Counted from the stretch's first letter, positions 9,121 to 18,671 are shown. The stretch: 64,000 nt of DNA from Pandoraea sputorum (GCF_000814845.2 NZ_CP010431.2:5146001-5210000); one strand, 5' to 3'. Translations and numbers: made by a program. Notes: a model not told the origin generated them from the letters alone.

Positions 9121-10215
9121 ATGAGCCTCAAATGCGGCATCGTCGGTTTGCCCAACGTCGGCAAGTCGACCCTTTTCAACGCGCTGACCAAAGCGGGCAT
9201 TGCGGCCGAAAACTACCCGTTCTGCACCATCGAGCCGAACGTCGGCGTGGTGGAAGTGCCGGACCCGCGTCTGGGCAAGCTCGCCGAGATCGTGAAGCCC
9301 GAGCGCATCATGCCGGCGACGGTCGAATTCGTGGACATCGCCGGTCTGGTGGCCGGTGCCTCGAAGGGTGAAGGTCTGGGCAACCAGTTCCTCGCCAACA
9401 TCCGCGAAACGGACGCCATCACGCACGTCGTGCGCTGCTTCGAAGACGAAAACGTCATCCACGTTGCAGGCAAGGTGAATCCGATTTCGGACATCGAAGT
9501 CATCAACACCGAATTGGCGCTGGCCGACCTGGGCACCGTCGAGAAGGCGCTGCAACGCTACACGAAGGCGGCCAAGTCGGGCAACGACAAGGAAGCGGCG
9601 AAGCTGGTGGCGGTGCTGGAGAAAGTGGTGCCGGTGCTGAACGAAGCACGTCCGGTGCGCTCGCTCAAGCTCTCCGACGACGAACTGGCGCTCATCAAGC
9701 CGTTCTGCCTGATCACGGCCAAGCCGACGATGTATGTCGCCAACGTGAAGGACGACGGTTTCGAGAACAACCCGCATCTGGAAGCCGTGCGCAAGTACGC
9801 TGAGGCCGAGAACGCGCCGGTCGTGGCAGTCTGCGCCGCCATCGAAGCGGAAATCGCCGACATGGACGATGCCGACAAGGCCGAGTTCCTGGCCGACATG
9901 GGCATGGACGAGCCGGGCCTTGACCGTGTGATCCGCGCGGGCTTCAAGCTGCTTGGCTTGCAAACGTACTTCACGGCGGGTGTGAAGGAAGTGCGCGCCT
10001 GGACGATCCACGTGGGCGACACCGCCCCGCAAGCAGCGGGCGTGATCCACACCGACTTCGAGCGCGGCTTCATCCGCGCACAGACCATCGCCTTCGACGA
10101 CTACATCCAGTACAAGGGCGAACAAGGCGCGAAGGAAGCAGGCAAGATGCGCGCCGAAGGCAAGGAATACGTCGTGCACGACGGCGACGTGATGAACTTC
10201 CTGTTCAACGTCTGA
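9121..10215 (+). CDS. ychF: Redox-regulated ATPase/GTPase YchF
   Basis: A 364-residue Obg-family P-loop protein. It has G1 GLPNVGKST (residues 8-16), switch [22 protein letters not shown] split over the usual positions, and the C-terminal TGS domain that ends in [10 protein letters not shown]. The NxxE variant at G4 gives the family its ATP preference. It binds ribosomes and acts in stress responses. The start at 9121 begins [10 protein letters not shown], the standard YchF N-terminus. A -10-like TACAAT lies upstream near 9013. Confidence 0.97.
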   Translation: MSLKCGIVGLPNVGKSTLFNALTKAGIAAENYPFCTIEPNVGVVEVPDPRLGKLAEIVKPERIMPATVEFVDIAGLVAGASKGEGLGNQFLANIRETDAITHVVRCFEDENVIHVAGKVNPISDIEVINTELALADLGTVEKALQRYTKAAKSGNDKEAAKLVAVLEKVVPVLNEARPVRSLKLSDDELALIKPFCLITAKPTMYVANVKDDGFENNPHLEAVRKYAEAENAPVVAVCAAIEAEIADMDDADKAEFLADMGMDEPGLDRVIRAGFKLLGLQTYFTAGVKEVRAWTIHVGDTAPQAAGVIHTDFERGFIRAQTIAFDDYIQYKGEQGAKEAGKMRAEGKEYVVHDGDVMNFLFNV

Positions 10216-10240
10216 CGCCAGCGTCTGCCAAAACGACAAA

Positions 10241-10270
10241 CACCCCAGCCAATGCGCTGGGGTGTTTTGT
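10241..10270 (+). terminator. Rho-independent terminator after ychF
   Basis: A perfect 9-bp stem, CACCCCAGC (10241-10249) with GCTGGGGTG (10256-10264), with a 6-nt loop and TTTTGTTTTG after it. Confidence 0.9.
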
Positions 10271-10293
10271 TTTGGGCGAACAAAATCGCGGAT

Positions 10294-10734
10294 TCAAACC
10301 GCGTTGCTCATCTCCTCAAACGCCCCCTCCTCAGACACCCCCTTGCCGATCACGTGAAAGCCGTGGCGTTCGTAGAACGTTTTCGCTCTCGTGTTGCGAA
10401 TCAGACATTTCAGGCGGTAGCGACGGGTGGGCCAACCGGGGAGCGCTTGCAGCAGGCGCGTGCCCACGCCGTGACCTTGCGACGATGGTTCGACGTAGAG
10501 CATGTGGATGAAGTCGTCGGCAGGCCAGACGGATATGAAGCCGAGGATTTTGCTGTCGGGCGACTTCGCCGTCAGAACGTCTTCGCCAGCGGCGTGCGAT
10601 GCGAAATCGTCCGCACGATAGAGCGATGGGTCGACCCACGTCATCGTTGCGAGCCGGACGTCGTAGTAAATGCGGGCAAGCGTCGGCAAATCGACCGCCG
10701 TTGCGGGCGCAACGACGATCTGGCGAACCGTCAT
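10294..10734 (-). CDS. GNAT-family N-acetyltransferase
   Basis: A 146-residue acetyltransferase with the acetyl-CoA pyrophosphate loop in VEPSSQGHGVGTRLLQA (Q-x-x-G-x-G type) near residues 84-100 and the C-terminal NTRAKTFYERHGF segment. This is a single-domain cytosolic GNAT of unknown acceptor. Its ATG overlaps the stop of the upstream GntR gene (ATGA at 10731-10734), so the two are translationally coupled. Confidence 0.85.
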   Translation of the reverse strand: MTVRQIVVAPATAVDLPTLARIYYDVRLATMTWVDPSLYRADDFASHAAGEDVLTAKSPDSKILGFISVWPADDFIHMLYVEPSSQGHGVGTRLLQALPGWPTRRYRLKCLIRNTRAKTFYERHGFHVIGKGVSEEGAFEEMSNAV

Positions 10735-11387
10735 CCCTTCCACCCTTCGCGGATGATGCGCGCGATCTGTTCACCCGTCGCGCGGTTGTGCGCCTGCACC
10801 AGCGCGACGGCACCGGCGTCGTCACCAGCCTCGCACAGACGCAGCAACTCGCGGTGTTCGTTGTGCGAGCGCGTCGCGTTGTCCTGCTTCTGCCATGTCA
10901 GGAACAGATAGCGGCCGAGATTGAGTCGCGCCGTCGCCACCGCCCGCTGGAAGTACGGACGCTCCGCTTTCGCGTACAGCATGCCGTGGAAAGCCGCGTT
11001 TCGCGTGACGATATCCGTCAGTTCGGTGGCCGCCTCCAGCGCTTCCAGCGCCGCCCGTGCCCGCGCAAGATCCGCGCGCGACAGATTCGGCATCGCCAGC
11101 GCCATCAGACGCCCCTCCAGCAACGCACGAAAGTCGGCCAGTTCAAGCGCGTCGTCTTCCGTAAGCGCCGTCACGACCGTGCCGCGATTCGTCCGGCTCG
11201 TCGCCAGCCCGTCAGACGCGAGCATTGTCAGTGCCTCGCGCACCGGCACGTGACTCACCCCGAGCGCCGCCGCGAGATGGTCCTGACGCAACGCCTCGCC
11301 CGGCTTCAACTCGCCGCGTCCGATCTGCTCCCGCAAGGCCTCGTATGTTCGCTCGACAGCCGTTCCCGTGCCCGCTTCCTGGCGCAT
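10731..11387 (-). CDS. GntR-family regulator (FadR/FCD subfamily)
   Basis: A 218-residue regulator. The N-terminal winged HTH is at about residues 10-75 (TYEALREQIGRGELKPGEAL, then AAALGVSHVPVREAL). An all-helical FCD effector domain follows, with the metal-site pattern of Asp (ADFR), His (NAAFHGML) and later His residues. FCD regulators usually respond to organic acids. It is divergent from a DASS-type anion transporter, and a perfect palindrome lies between them, so it probably controls that transporter and its own GNAT partner. Confidence 0.9.
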   Translation of the reverse strand: MRQEAGTGTAVERTYEALREQIGRGELKPGEALRQDHLAAALGVSHVPVREALTMLASDGLATSRTNRGTVVTALTEDDALELADFRALLEGRLMALAMPNLSRADLARARAALEALEAATELTDIVTRNAAFHGMLYAKAERPYFQRAVATARLNLGRYLFLTWQKQDNATRSHNEHRELLRLCEAGDDAGAVALVQAHNRATGEQIARIIREGWKG

Positions 11388-11409
11388 TGACTGGATCCTC
11401 CCGTTAACT

Positions 11410-11434
11410 ATATATAATCGTGCAAATTATATAT
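11410..11434. promoter_or_regulatory. Perfect AT-rich inverted repeat, likely GntR operator
   Basis: ATATATAAT-N7-ATTATATAT: 9-bp arms with a CGTGCAA spacer, in the 69-bp region between the divergent GntR and transporter genes. It is the only strongly AT-rich patch nearby and overlaps where the transporter promoter must be. Binding by the adjacent GntR protein is inferred. Confidence 0.6.
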
Positions 11435-11456
11435 TATTAGACGAAAGGTGACATCC

Positions 11457-12890
11457 ATGACTTCCGCCACAGCCTCCGCATCGGATGCTTTTCACCCCAG
11501 CCACCTCTGGCGACATGGATTGCTGGCGTCGATCAGTGCGTCCGCCGGGTTCGCACTGTACGTCGCCGGGTTGCGTGGCGACACGCTCGCCGTGGCCGTC
11601 GTCGTTCTGCTCTGCCTGAGCTACTGGGCGACGGGCTGGTTACCGGACTTCCTCGTCTCGCTTCTGTTGATGCTCCTGCTGGCCACGTGCACCTCGCTCG
11701 GCCCGACCGTCGTCTTCTCGGGTTTCACATCCAGCGCGTTCTGGCTGGTCTTCAGCGGTGCGGTCATCGGCATGGCGCTGAGCGTCACGGGGCTCGGCGA
11801 ACGGGTCGCCTCCCGGCTGGCCGATCACTGCGGTCACGCGTACGGTCTCGCGCTCGCAGGGTTCGTGGGCATCGCGTTCGCGCTCGGCATCGTCATGCCC
11901 TCGACGCTGGGGCGCATCGCCATTCTTACGCCCATCGTGCTGAGCTTTTGCGACCGCGTCGGCCTCGTGCAAGGTCGCCCGGGACGCACCGGCCTGATGC
12001 TCGCCACCGCGCTCGCCAGTTGCGAGTTGTCGACAGCGATCCTTCCGGCCAACCTGCCCAACCTCGTCATGGCGGGCACGGCCGAAACCGTGCTCGGTCT
12101 GCGTCTCGGCTACGGCGAGTACGCCGTGGCGTTAGTGCCCACGTTGGCCATCGTGCGAGGCGTCGTACTCGTGATCGTCGCGAAACACCTCTTCCCGGAC
12201 CGTCTGACGATGCTCGGCAGCGAGCGGTCGGACGCTTCAATCGTGGCGCACACATCGATGCGCCCCGACGAAAAGCGCCTGCTCGGTGCACTCACGTTGA
12301 TGCTCGTGCTGTGGCTCGCCGAGCCGTGGCATCACATCGCGGCGGGCTGGGTGGGTCTTGGCGTGGCACTCCTGTGCCTCGGACCGCTGCGACTGGTGCA
12401 CCCGGACGCCTTCCTCAAACAGGTCAAACTCGCTCCGCTGTGGTTCGTCGCGGCGATCATCGGACTGACGGCAGCCGTCGATCATGCCGGACTGGCCAGT
12501 GCTTTACGACCGGCGTTGGCGCGACTCGATCTGGCGCAGACGTCGACAATGCCTGCCTTCCTGATACTGGTTGCGCTGTCGATTGCGCTGACGTTTCTGG
12601 TCACCTCAAACGCAGCACCGGCGCTCTACACCCCCCTCGTCCCGGCGCTCGCGCTGGGTGCACCGTTGAGCGTTAAGGCCGTGCTGCTCGCACAGACCGT
12701 CGGCATCTCCACCATCGCGCTGCCCTATCAAGCGCCGCCCCTTGTGCTGGCGATGGCGCTGGCGGGCATCGGCATTCGAGAGGCCACACGCTATTGTCTG
12801 GCGACCGCCGCTGTCTCCCTCGTCACCGTCGTGCCACTCACTGCGCCGTGGTGGCAAACCATCGGCCTGATTCACCTCTTCGAGTCCTAA
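11457..12890 (+). CDS. DASS/SLC13-type anion (dicarboxylate) transporter
   Basis: A 477-residue integral membrane protein with about 11-12 hydrophobic helices. The SLC13 re-entrant hairpin regions appear as FVGIAFALGIVMPSTLGR in two parts near residue 140 and TFLVTSNAAPALYTPL near 385. Family members import di- or tricarboxylates or sulfate with Na+. The canonical SNT motif is replaced by SNAAP and MPSTLGR, so the substrate is uncertain. The ATG at 11457 was chosen for its GAAAGG site 9 nt upstream; GTG at 11448 is the alternative. Confidence 0.85.
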   Translation: MTSATASASDAFHPSHLWRHGLLASISASAGFALYVAGLRGDTLAVAVVVLLCLSYWATGWLPDFLVSLLLMLLLATCTSLGPTVVFSGFTSSAFWLVFSGAVIGMALSVTGLGERVASRLADHCGHAYGLALAGFVGIAFALGIVMPSTLGRIAILTPIVLSFCDRVGLVQGRPGRTGLMLATALASCELSTAILPANLPNLVMAGTAETVLGLRLGYGEYAVALVPTLAIVRGVVLVIVAKHLFPDRLTMLGSERSDASIVAHTSMRPDEKRLLGALTLMLVLWLAEPWHHIAAGWVGLGVALLCLGPLRLVHPDAFLKQVKLAPLWFVAAIIGLTAAVDHAGLASALRPALARLDLAQTSTMPAFLILVALSIALTFLVTSNAAPALYTPLVPALALGAPLSVKAVLLAQTVGISTIALPYQAPPLVLAMALAGIGIREATRYCLATAAVSLVTVVPLTAPWWQTIGLIHLFES

Positions 12891-13073
12891 CATTCCGAGG
12901 TTTTATTTCAAACGATGGTTTGCGATATCCCCCGCGGGATACCATCGGACGTACGCTGGCTACTCAGGTTAGTGCGCATTGATCCTTTCGGAGAACGGCT
13001 CGTCTAATATCAATAAATCGTAGAAGCGCAATAAGAGCAACGCCGTTTCATACAGCCAGGGGGAGGACCTTGC

Positions 13074-14411
13074 ATGACATCGAAGCCGTCCGCCGTCGCT
13101 AACGTCGTACCCTGTGCGCCACGCGCGCGCCGCCACTGGTCGGAAGACCCGGCGCGCATTCGTCTGTACAGCGTGGCGGCCATCGTGCTTGCGCTCGCCG
13201 TGCTCGGCATCTGGGGATACCGGTATGCATGGAGTGCGACCCCGACCATCAGCCCCATCGGGCTCGACTTCCTGCCGTTCTGGGGCGCGTCGCACTTCGT
13301 GCTGCAAGGACATGCGCTCGACGCCTATAACGTCGGTCTGATGACGCAGGTGCAGATTGCCGAGCAACCCTGGGCGGACAAAATCGGCGGCGTCCTTCCG
13401 TGGCTTTACCCGCCGGTCATGATGGTGTTCCTCGCACCGATCGCGCTGCTGCCGTTCACCTACGCTTACACGTTGTACGCCTGCGTCGGCCTCGGGCTCT
13501 ACTACGCCGCATTGCGACGCACCGCCCCGTGGCCGGGCGCGCGCTTGCCCGTCCTCGGCTTCCCCGGCGTGCTGCTGGTGATCATCGCCGGACAAATCGC
13601 GCTCTACACCACCGCACTCGCGGGCTTCTCTCTGGTCATGCTGCGCAAACGCCCGGTGTGGGCCGGGGTGTTCTCGGGCCTGCTCTTCGTCAAACCGCAC
13701 GTCGCCCTGCTCTTCCCGCTGGCGTTCCTCTGCGCCCGCGAGTGGCGCGCGCTGGGCGCATGCGTTGCGACGGTGATCGGCACGACGGTATTGGCCGCCG
13801 CAGTCTTCGGCATCGATGTCTACGCGACGTTCCTGCACGCCTCGGAGTTCGCGCGGCAGAGCATCGTCAACGGGACGGCGCAGATCGCGCGCGTGCCGAC
13901 GTTCTTCATCACGGCGCGGATGCTCGGCGCGTCCGTCGAAGTGGCGGCTATCGTGCATGGCGTAATGGCGTTGTGCGCCATCGCGGTGCTGATCGACTTC
14001 TGGCGGCGTCCGGGGGTCTTTGCCCTGCGCGCGGCAACGCTCGTGTGCGCAACGACGCTCGTCAGTCCTTACCTCTACGACTACGACCTCACGCTGCTCG
14101 CGCTCGTCATCGCGTGGTACGTTCGCGACGGCATCGCGCGCGGCTGGCTGCGTGGCGAGCGAGAGTGGCTCGTGCTGCTGTGGATCACGCCCGCGCTCGG
14201 CCTGCTCGGCTCGTTGCAGATTGGCTTCCAGTTCCTGCCGTTCATCACGCTAGGCACGCTCGCGATGCTGTGGCGACGCCGCCGTCACCTGGCCCACCTC
14301 GCCCATGCACCCGACATCCACCAGGCCGACGACGCGAAAACGTTGGGAGACGACCGCCCCGCCACCGCCCGCGCACCCCGCCCGGACACCACGCCAGCGT
14401 TCACGAGGTAA
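13074..14411 (+). CDS. GT87-type (DUF2029) membrane glycosyltransferase
   Basis: A 445-residue polytopic protein with about 9-10 membrane helices and a large first extracytoplasmic loop holding the acidic GLDFLPFWGASHFVL motif. LYPPVMMVFLAPIALLPF and FVKPHVALLFPLAFL are hallmark GT87 segments. GT87 enzymes are GT-C fold and use polyprenyl-phosphate sugars. The tail after the last helix is Arg/His/Pro-rich. The next gene, a GT2 enzyme making such donors, starts 5 bp downstream, so the pair is probably a lipid-linked sugar transfer unit. An inverted repeat, TATCCC-N4-GGGATA (12926-12941), lies upstream. Confidence 0.85.
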   Translation: MTSKPSAVANVVPCAPRARRHWSEDPARIRLYSVAAIVLALAVLGIWGYRYAWSATPTISPIGLDFLPFWGASHFVLQGHALDAYNVGLMTQVQIAEQPWADKIGGVLPWLYPPVMMVFLAPIALLPFTYAYTLYACVGLGLYYAALRRTAPWPGARLPVLGFPGVLLVIIAGQIALYTTALAGFSLVMLRKRPVWAGVFSGLLFVKPHVALLFPLAFLCAREWRALGACVATVIGTTVLAAAVFGIDVYATFLHASEFARQSIVNGTAQIARVPTFFITARMLGASVEVAAIVHGVMALCAIAVLIDFWRRPGVFALRAATLVCATTLVSPYLYDYDLTLLALVIAWYVRDGIARGWLRGEREWLVLLWITPALGLLGSLQIGFQFLPFITLGTLAMLWRRRRHLAHLAHAPDIHQADDAKTLGDDRPATARAPRPDTTPAFTR

Positions 14412-14416
14412 TCGCC

Positions 14417-15622
14417 ATGCCCCGCGCCATCGCTCCCCGTAACGACCTCTCCCGCTCGCCGACCTCGCATCGCGGGCCATCAGGCGCATCAGGCACGCCA
14501 CTCATCTCGCTCGTCGTGCCGTGCCACAACGAAGCCCCCGCGCTCGACAAGTTCTACCGGGCCGTTTCCGCCGTCCTCGACAGCATGCCCAACGCACGCT
14601 TCGAGATCGTGTGCGTGAACGACGGCAGCACCGACGACACGCTCAGTTGCCTGCTTGCTTTGCGGCGCGCCGACGCACGCATCCGCATCATCGACTTCAC
14701 GCGCAACTTCGGTAAGGAAGCGGCCCTGAGCGCAGGCATCGACGAAGCACAAGGCGATGCCGTCATTCCCATCGACGCCGATCTTCAGGACCCGCCCGCC
14801 CTGATCCCGGTAATGATCGAACGCTGGCGCGACGGCGCTGAGGTCGTGCTCGCCAAGCGGACCAATCGCGCGAGCGATACGGTCGCCAAACGCATGGCGG
14901 CGGGGTTGTACTACCGCGTTCATAACAGGCTATCGGAAGTAAAGTTGCCTGAGAACGTGGGCGACTTCCGGTTGATGGACCGGCGCGTCGTGACCGCCAT
15001 CAAGCGACTGCCCGAGCGCCGACGCTTCATGAAAGGACTGTTCGCATGGGTCGGCTTTCACACGGAAATCGTGGAGTACGTGCGCGATCCTCGCGCGGCG
15101 GGTGAGTCAAAGTTCTCCGGATGGCGGCTGTGGAATTTCGCGCTCGAAGGCATTACCAGCTTCAGCACGGTGCCGTTGCGATGCTGGACGTATATCGGCG
15201 TCTCGCTGGCATTGATGTCGCTCGCGTACGGCAGCTACATCGTGATTCGCACGTTGCTGCACGGCATTGACGTGCCGGGCTACGCGTCGTTGCTTGTCGG
15301 CATTTTGTTTCTCGGCGGCATTCAGTTGGTCGGCATCGGCGTGATCGGCGAATACGTGGGACGCATCTATTACGAATCGAAGGGACGGCCGCTCTATCTC
15401 GTGCGGCGACGCTATCAGTCCAGCGTCAAGGTCAGTCACCTGCCCGCGCGCACGGGCGAGCGACATGTAGCGGGCAAGACCATCGACAAGCTCACGCGTC
15501 TCGATAGGTCCAATAACGGTGAAGCAGGAAAGTCGTCGGCGGCACAATCAGCACCACGGCCGCGATCCCGATCCAGTGGTTCCCGCCAAGGTGCTCGACC
15601 GTTCGTGCGACGCATGTCGTGA
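14417..15622 (+). CDS. GT2 polyprenyl-phosphate glycosyltransferase (GtrB/DPM1-like)
   Basis: A 401-residue protein with a GT-A domain (LISLVVPCHNEAPAL near residue 30, VCVNDGSTDDT, the DADLQDPP metal site) and two C-terminal membrane helices (about 230-300). This is the GtrB/ArnC architecture, which moves a sugar from a nucleotide donor to undecaprenyl phosphate. The last 44 codons or so (15492-15622) lie over the convergent gtrA-like gene and read as an Arg/Ser-rich tail unlike other GtrB proteins. A long antisense-derived tail is therefore part of this reading frame. The start ATG at 14417 follows the GT87 stop by 5 bp. Confidence 0.9.
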   Translation: MPRAIAPRNDLSRSPTSHRGPSGASGTPLISLVVPCHNEAPALDKFYRAVSAVLDSMPNARFEIVCVNDGSTDDTLSCLLALRRADARIRIIDFTRNFGKEAALSAGIDEAQGDAVIPIDADLQDPPALIPVMIERWRDGAEVVLAKRTNRASDTVAKRMAAGLYYRVHNRLSEVKLPENVGDFRLMDRRVVTAIKRLPERRRFMKGLFAWVGFHTEIVEYVRDPRAAGESKFSGWRLWNFALEGITSFSTVPLRCWTYIGVSLALMSLAYGSYIVIRTLLHGIDVPGYASLLVGILFLGGIQLVGIGVIGEYVGRIYYESKGRPLYLVRRRYQSSVKVSHLPARTGERHVAGKTIDKLTRLDRSNNGEAGKSSAAQSAPRPRSRSSGSRQGARPFVRRMS

Positions 15623-15947
15623 GCAGCAGGCCGAAGATCGACACCGGTAGAAATCGCGCGAGGCTCGTGCGATGCACGCGCGCGGAGAAGCTCCATAGCG
15701 TGTTGAGCAGATAGGAGCACGGCGTCGCCACGCAGAACGCCACGGCATTCGCAGGCACCGAACCGGCACCGAACACTTCGATGAGCGTGATCGCCACGAT
15801 CACATGCACCGCCGTCGAAATCACCCCCGAGACCCCGAAACGCATCAGCGGCACGAGCAGCGTGCGCATGAAAGACGACGCACGCCAGCGTTGGGCGCGC
15901 GTCGTGGGCGCGTGCCTGTCGGAAGATGTCTGACGTAAATCCGGCAT
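15492..15947 (-). CDS. GtrA-like flippase protein
   Basis: A 151-residue GtrA-family protein with four membrane helices (MRFGVSGVISTAVHVIVAI, VPANAVAFCVATPCSYLLN and two more) and the family ending FLLHRYWTYRD. GtrA proteins are thought to flip undecaprenyl-phosphate sugars made by GtrB. It is convergent with the GT2 gene and overlaps its 3' end by 131 bp. The start at MPDLRQ (15947) was chosen; MRTLLV further in would trim a polar lead, and the frame is open to 16040. Confidence 0.85.
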   Translation of the reverse strand: MPDLRQTSSDRHAPTTRAQRWRASSFMRTLLVPLMRFGVSGVISTAVHVIVAITLIEVFGAGSVPANAVAFCVATPCSYLLNTLWSFSARVHRTSLARFLPVSIFGLLLTTCVARTVEHLGGNHWIGIAAVVLIVPPTTFLLHRYWTYRDA

Positions 15948-16193
15948 CGGGACTGACTCATTGAGAAAGACGACGAAAGCGGTTCGCCTGACGATACCGG
16001 CGCAAGCGTATCGGGTTACCAATAGTTTGCACTGCAACATCGGCGCATGCGCCCGTCAGGGTTGGACGATTAAGAATTTATGCCATTTCTTCTGCATTTG
16101 GGTTGCGTGCCTGAATGAGACGTCTAGGATTGCGAGGTATTACGCAGACGATGTCGCAACAACAAGAAGCCGTCCCATAACAGGAGGAAGACA

Positions 16194-18641
16194 ATGCAAC
16201 GCCCCAATGCCATTCACGCCGCCGGTGCGCTGGCCTTTGCCGTCACGACGTGGAGCGCGTCCCTGCATGCTGCCGATACTACGGCATCATCCGCCTCACC
16301 TTCCTCGCAAACGCTGACCGTTGCCGGACTGTCGCAACCCGCCGACATTCTGATCGATCACAACGGTGTGCCGCACATCTTCGCCGCCAACGAGCGCGAC
16401 GGCTTCTTCGTGCAAGGTTTCAATGCCGCACGCGATCGTCTGTTTCAGATCGACCTCTGGCGCCGCCGCGGGCTCGGTCAACTCTCCGAAGTGTTCGGCC
16501 GCGCCTACGTGGCGCAGGACGATGCGGCGAGACGCTTCGTCTACCGGGGCGATATGGCGACGGAGTGGCGTCGCTACGGCCCCGACGCAAAGCCGGCGGC
16601 GCAAGCGTTCGCCGCCGGGGTGAACGCCTACATCGACTGGCTCGCGCGGAATCCCGATCAGATGCCGTACGAATTCCGCAAGGTCGGCTACTGGCCCGCC
16701 AAATGGTCGGCCGAGGACATCGTGCGCATTCGTAGTCACGGTCTCACACGCAACCTCAAGAGCGAAGTGGCACGTGCCAAGGTCGCGTGCCGCGCATCGC
16801 TCGACGCGGACAGCGTGCGCGTCGGCCTGCAACCGGCGTGGAAGACGCAGGTGCCTGACGGCCTCGACCCCTGTCTGCCGGACGACCTGCTCAAGGTCTT
16901 CGACCTTGCCACGCAGGGTGTGAAGATCACCAGGGATTCGTTGCAACACGCCAACGCCGACATCGTCCAGCTCGCCGAGAACGGTCCTTACGACGTCTCG
17001 ACCGAATCGGCGGAAGGCAGCAACAACTGGGTCGTCTCCCCGCAGAAGTCGGCCACGGGACGCGCCATCATGGCCAACGATCCGCACCGCGCTTATGCCG
17101 CGCCGAGTCTGCGCTACATCGTGCAGGTCAGCACGCCCACACTGAACCTGATCGGCGCGGGCGAGCCTGCGATTCCGGGCGTCGCCATCGGTCACAACGG
17201 CACCATCGCCTTCGGCCTCACGATCTTCAACATCGATCAGGAAGATCTGTACGTCTACGAACTCAATCCGGCCAATCCCGATCAGTACCGTTACCGCGGC
17301 AAGTGGGTGCCGATGCGCACGGAGCACGAGACGATTGAAGTTCGCGACGGCGCACCGGTTCAGACCGACCTCAAGTTCACGAAGCACGGCCCGGTGATTT
17401 ATGTGGACGCGGCGAAGCATCGCGCTTATGCCGTGCGCACCGCGTGGCTGGAACCGGGCATGTCGCCGTACTTCGACGCCATGCGCTACATGCGCGCGAA
17501 AACCTACGCCCAGTTTCAGACGGCGCTCGACACGTGGGGCGCACCGACCGTCAATCAGGTCTATGCGGATGCCTCGGGCAACATCGGATGGGTACCCAGC
17601 GGCATGGCACCGATCCGCCCGAACTGGGATGGCCTCATGCCCGTGCCCGGCGACGGGCGCTATGAGTGGGCTGGTTTCTGGCGTCGCGATCAATTGCCGT
17701 CCGCCTACAACCCGGCAAGTGGGTACTTCACAACGTCCAACGAAATGAACATGCCCGCAGGCTATCCCTACGCGCAGCGCAAGCTCGGCTTCGAGTGGAC
17801 GAACGGCTCACGGCATGCGCGCATCGACGAAGTACTGAAGGCGAAGGACAAGGTCTCGCTGGAGGATTCGGAGCAGTTGCAGAACGACATCGTGTCGATT
17901 CCGGCGCGGCGTCTGATGGCATTGCTCGCACCGCTTTCGAGCAACGATCCGCGCACGTCTTCGGCGCTCAAGCTCCTGAAGGGATGGGACGCGCACATGG
18001 GCGCGGAATCGGCGCAGGCCGCGCTCGAAGAGGTCTGGTTCAGCCGTCATCTGGGTCGCGCGTATAAGAACGCGGTGCTGCCCAAGAGCGCCGCCGACAC
18101 CTTCGGTGCGCCCGACCCGGCATCGATGCTCGATGCGCTCGAACAACCGGCCGCTCGCTTTGGCGAGAACGCTGCAGCCAAACGCGATGCTGTGCTGCTC
18201 GCGAGCCTTGGCGATGCGTGGGACGAGATGGTCAAGCTGCAAGGAACGGATCCTGGCGCATGGCAGTGGGGCAAGCTCCAGACGAACCTGAACGCTCACC
18301 CGCTCGCCGACGCCGTGGACGCCGACATGCGCGCCAAGCTGAATGTCGGGCCGTTGCCGAAGGGTGGCAGTCCGTTCACGCCGAATCAGTCGACATATCG
18401 CGTGAGCGATTTCCGTCAGACAAACGGGCCGTCGTTCCGGATCGTGGTCGACGTGGGGAACTGGGACAACACGCGTGCGATGAACTTGCCGGGCGAATCG
18501 GGCAACCCCGACAGCCCGCACTATCGCGATCTGGCACAGAAGTGGCTCGATGGCGAGTACTTCAAGCTGCCGTACTCACGCGAGGCGGTGGAAGCAGCAA
18601 CGGAATCGCGTCTGCATCTCGTGCCCGAGACGTCTCACTGA
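16194..18641 (+). CDS. Penicillin/AHL-acylase family Ntn hydrolase
   Basis: An 815-residue precursor: signal peptide (1-26, ending SLHAADT), alpha chain, spacer, then the autocatalytic site. The beta-chain N-terminal Ser is in EGSNNWVVSP near residue 277. AIGHNGTIAFGLT and FTTSNEMNMPAGYPY are later family motifs. Members are processed into alpha/beta heterodimers in the periplasm and cleave amide bonds. The SNNWVV form resembles the QuiP type of acyl-homoserine-lactone acylases more than penicillin G acylases, but substrate cannot be read from sequence. A strong GGAGGAAG site precedes the ATG by 3-4 nt, rather close. Confidence 0.9.
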   Translation: MQRPNAIHAAGALAFAVTTWSASLHAADTTASSASPSSQTLTVAGLSQPADILIDHNGVPHIFAANERDGFFVQGFNAARDRLFQIDLWRRRGLGQLSEVFGRAYVAQDDAARRFVYRGDMATEWRRYGPDAKPAAQAFAAGVNAYIDWLARNPDQMPYEFRKVGYWPAKWSAEDIVRIRSHGLTRNLKSEVARAKVACRASLDADSVRVGLQPAWKTQVPDGLDPCLPDDLLKVFDLATQGVKITRDSLQHANADIVQLAENGPYDVSTESAEGSNNWVVSPQKSATGRAIMANDPHRAYAAPSLRYIVQVSTPTLNLIGAGEPAIPGVAIGHNGTIAFGLTIFNIDQEDLYVYELNPANPDQYRYRGKWVPMRTEHETIEVRDGAPVQTDLKFTKHGPVIYVDAAKHRAYAVRTAWLEPGMSPYFDAMRYMRAKTYAQFQTALDTWGAPTVNQVYADASGNIGWVPSGMAPIRPNWDGLMPVPGDGRYEWAGFWRRDQLPSAYNPASGYFTTSNEMNMPAGYPYAQRKLGFEWTNGSRHARIDEVLKAKDKVSLEDSEQLQNDIVSIPARRLMALLAPLSSNDPRTSSALKLLKGWDAHMGAESAQAALEEVWFSRHLGRAYKNAVLPKSAADTFGAPDPASMLDALEQPAARFGENAAAKRDAVLLASLGDAWDEMVKLQGTDPGAWQWGKLQTNLNAHPLADAVDADMRAKLNVGPLPKGGSPFTPNQSTYRVSDFRQTNGPSFRIVVDVGNWDNTRAMNLPGESGNPDSPHYRDLAQKWLDGEYFKLPYSREAVEAATESRLHLVPETSH

Positions 18642-18671
18642 TGATGTGAGCCAGTTGCATCGTCGGAAACA

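Noticed and set aside
13400..14416. Upstream extension of the GT2 gene
   Set aside because: The frame upstream of 14417 is an out-of-frame shadow of the GT87 gene; the GT2 start is fixed by the NDGST domain position.
16296..17693. 465-codon minus-strand frame over the acylase gene
   Set aside because: Antisense to a well-supported Ntn hydrolase; no ribosome site and no motif.
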